The notes below the pieces were generated by a model. It did no database searches and was not told the DNA's origin. It saw nothing but the letters and a program-made list of their open reading frames with translations. A DNA stretch of 5,847 nt. It comes from Halobacteriales archaeon QH_10_70_21. GTDB taxonomy: Archaea; Halobacteriota; Halobacteria; Halobacteriales; Haloarculaceae. Position numbers and translations under genes: made by a program. This document shows, in pieces, positions 5,084-5,847 of this stretch (the first letter of the stretch is position 1; the number at the start of each line of letters is the position of its first letter). The stretch covers positions 1 to 5,847 of the forward strand of contig PXQM01000087.1 of assembly GCA_003021325.1 (NCBI GenBank), read 5' to 3'.

Positions 5084-5798
5084 ATGTCGGGCCAGAACGG
5101 GCCGTCGAGGGGAGGCGGGTTCGACGTGCTCGGCAACGAGACCCGGCGGCGGATTCTCGAGGCCCTCGCCGAGCGGCTCCGGGAGTCGCCCGGGGACCCG
5201 GCGCTCGGCTTCTCGGAGTTGCGGCGCCGGGTCGGCGTCCGCGATTCGGGGAACTTCAACTACCACCTCTCGAAGCTCCGCGGTCGGTTCGTCACGAAGG
5301 GCGACGGCGGCTACCGGCTGGGGGCTCCGGGTCGCCTGCCGCAACGACCACCCGTTCCAGAACGCGCTGGCGCCGGGGGCCGTCGCGGACCGCTCGCTGG
5401 CCGCGGTCATCGACGTCTGGACGCTGAAGACCCGCCACGACCTGGCGAAGACCGTCGAGGGCGTCTGTCCGTTCTGCTACGCACCGGTCGACGTGGCCGC
5501 GTCGGTCGAACCGTTCGACGGACTGCCGGAGGTCTCGGCACGGTGTTCGCGGTGCGGCGTCCAGGTCTCGATTCCGGTCATCGTCGCGTTCGTCCGGCAC
5601 CCGACCGTGGCGGCGTTCTACCACGAGCACGGCACCGATGTCCGGACCCGGCCGCTGTGGGCGCCGGAGTTCTACGACCCCGTCGACGTGGCCGCCGACC
5701 CGGACGCCGACCTGTTCTGCGTCACGGTCGAACTCGACGGCGAGACCGTCGAGGGGTCGGTCGACGACTCCCTGTCTGTCGTCGACGTGACCCGCTGA
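5084..5798 (+). pseudogene. Winged-helix regulator with C-terminal zinc-ribbon domain, frame broken in the middle
   Basis: From ATG 5084 the frame encodes an ArsR-like winged helix: GGGFDVLGNETRRRILEAL, then FSELRRRVGVRDSGNFNYHL as the recognition region, then SKLRGRFVTKGDGGYRL as the wing, ending near 5320-5332. The conserved remainder, from about 5325 (LRVACRNDHPFQNAL) to the TGA at 5796-5798, lies in a different frame. It carries C-P-F-C (5466-5477) and C-S-R-C (5544-5555), HPTVAAFYHEHG, and an acidic end DDSLSVVDVTR. This is the organisation of a common haloarchaeal regulator family (winged helix plus a DUF7351-like domain). In intact relatives as I remember them, a segment with the end of the winged helix and the first cysteine pair of another zinc ribbon lies between these halves. 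Here only V-A-C (Cys codon 5337-5339) remains, so an internal deletion with net frameshift is likely. The N-terminal frame continues open to the window end but becomes Arg-rich and does not resemble the family. The gene is divergent from the DUF1648-like/CPBP pair, which it may have regulated. Confidence 0.75.
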
Positions 5799-5847
5799 CG
5801 TGCCGTCCGGCGGGTCGTTCGTCGCAGAAACGCGTCGGCAGGGATTC

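Overview
The window looks like chromosomal DNA from an extremely halophilic archaeon (class Halobacteria). It is GC-rich and strongly third-position biased, its soluble proteins are Asp/Glu-rich, several genes have an AT-rich TATA-like element about 25-28 nt before the start codon with no Shine-Dalgarno (leaderless transcription), and the families present (DUF2150, an archaeal pilin-like N-terminus, a haloarchaeal winged-helix/zinc-ribbon regulator) are typical of that group. The genus cannot be assigned from the sequence. No rRNA, tRNA, CRISPR array or insertion sequence was seen.

Layout, left to right. On the minus strand: the N-terminal 110 codons of a pilin-like surface or secreted protein that runs off the left edge (1-332), a DUF2150 protein (376-957), and a small MTH1187/UPF0045-family thiamine-binding protein (1026-1337). 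A 170-nt divergent intergenic region with a perfect 7-bp inverted repeat follows. On the plus strand come a YihY/BrkB-family membrane protein (1508-2590) and an epoxide-hydrolase-like alpha/beta hydrolase (2669-3580). These meet head-on, 7 nt apart, a minus-strand pair: a small membrane protein with a DUF1648/SdpI-like motif (4562-4930) and, in a 4-nt stop/start overlap, a CPBP-family intramembrane protease (3588-4565). Divergent from that pair is a winged-helix regulator with a C-terminal zinc-ribbon domain (5084-5798), whose reading frame is broken near 5320-5336. The last 49 nt hold nothing recognisable.

Most of the window is ordinary haloarchaeal housekeeping or accessory sequence. Two items deserve a second look. 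One is the three-gene neighbourhood at the right: winged-helix regulator, DUF1648-like protein and CPBP protease. It recalls in outline the bacterial SdpR/SdpI and CPBP bacteriocin-immunity themes, and that functional link is inference. The other is the broken regulator: the two halves lie in different frames and the middle of the protein, including the first half of an expected zinc ribbon, seems to be missing. This suggests an internal deletion or an assembly collapse rather than only a one-base error.
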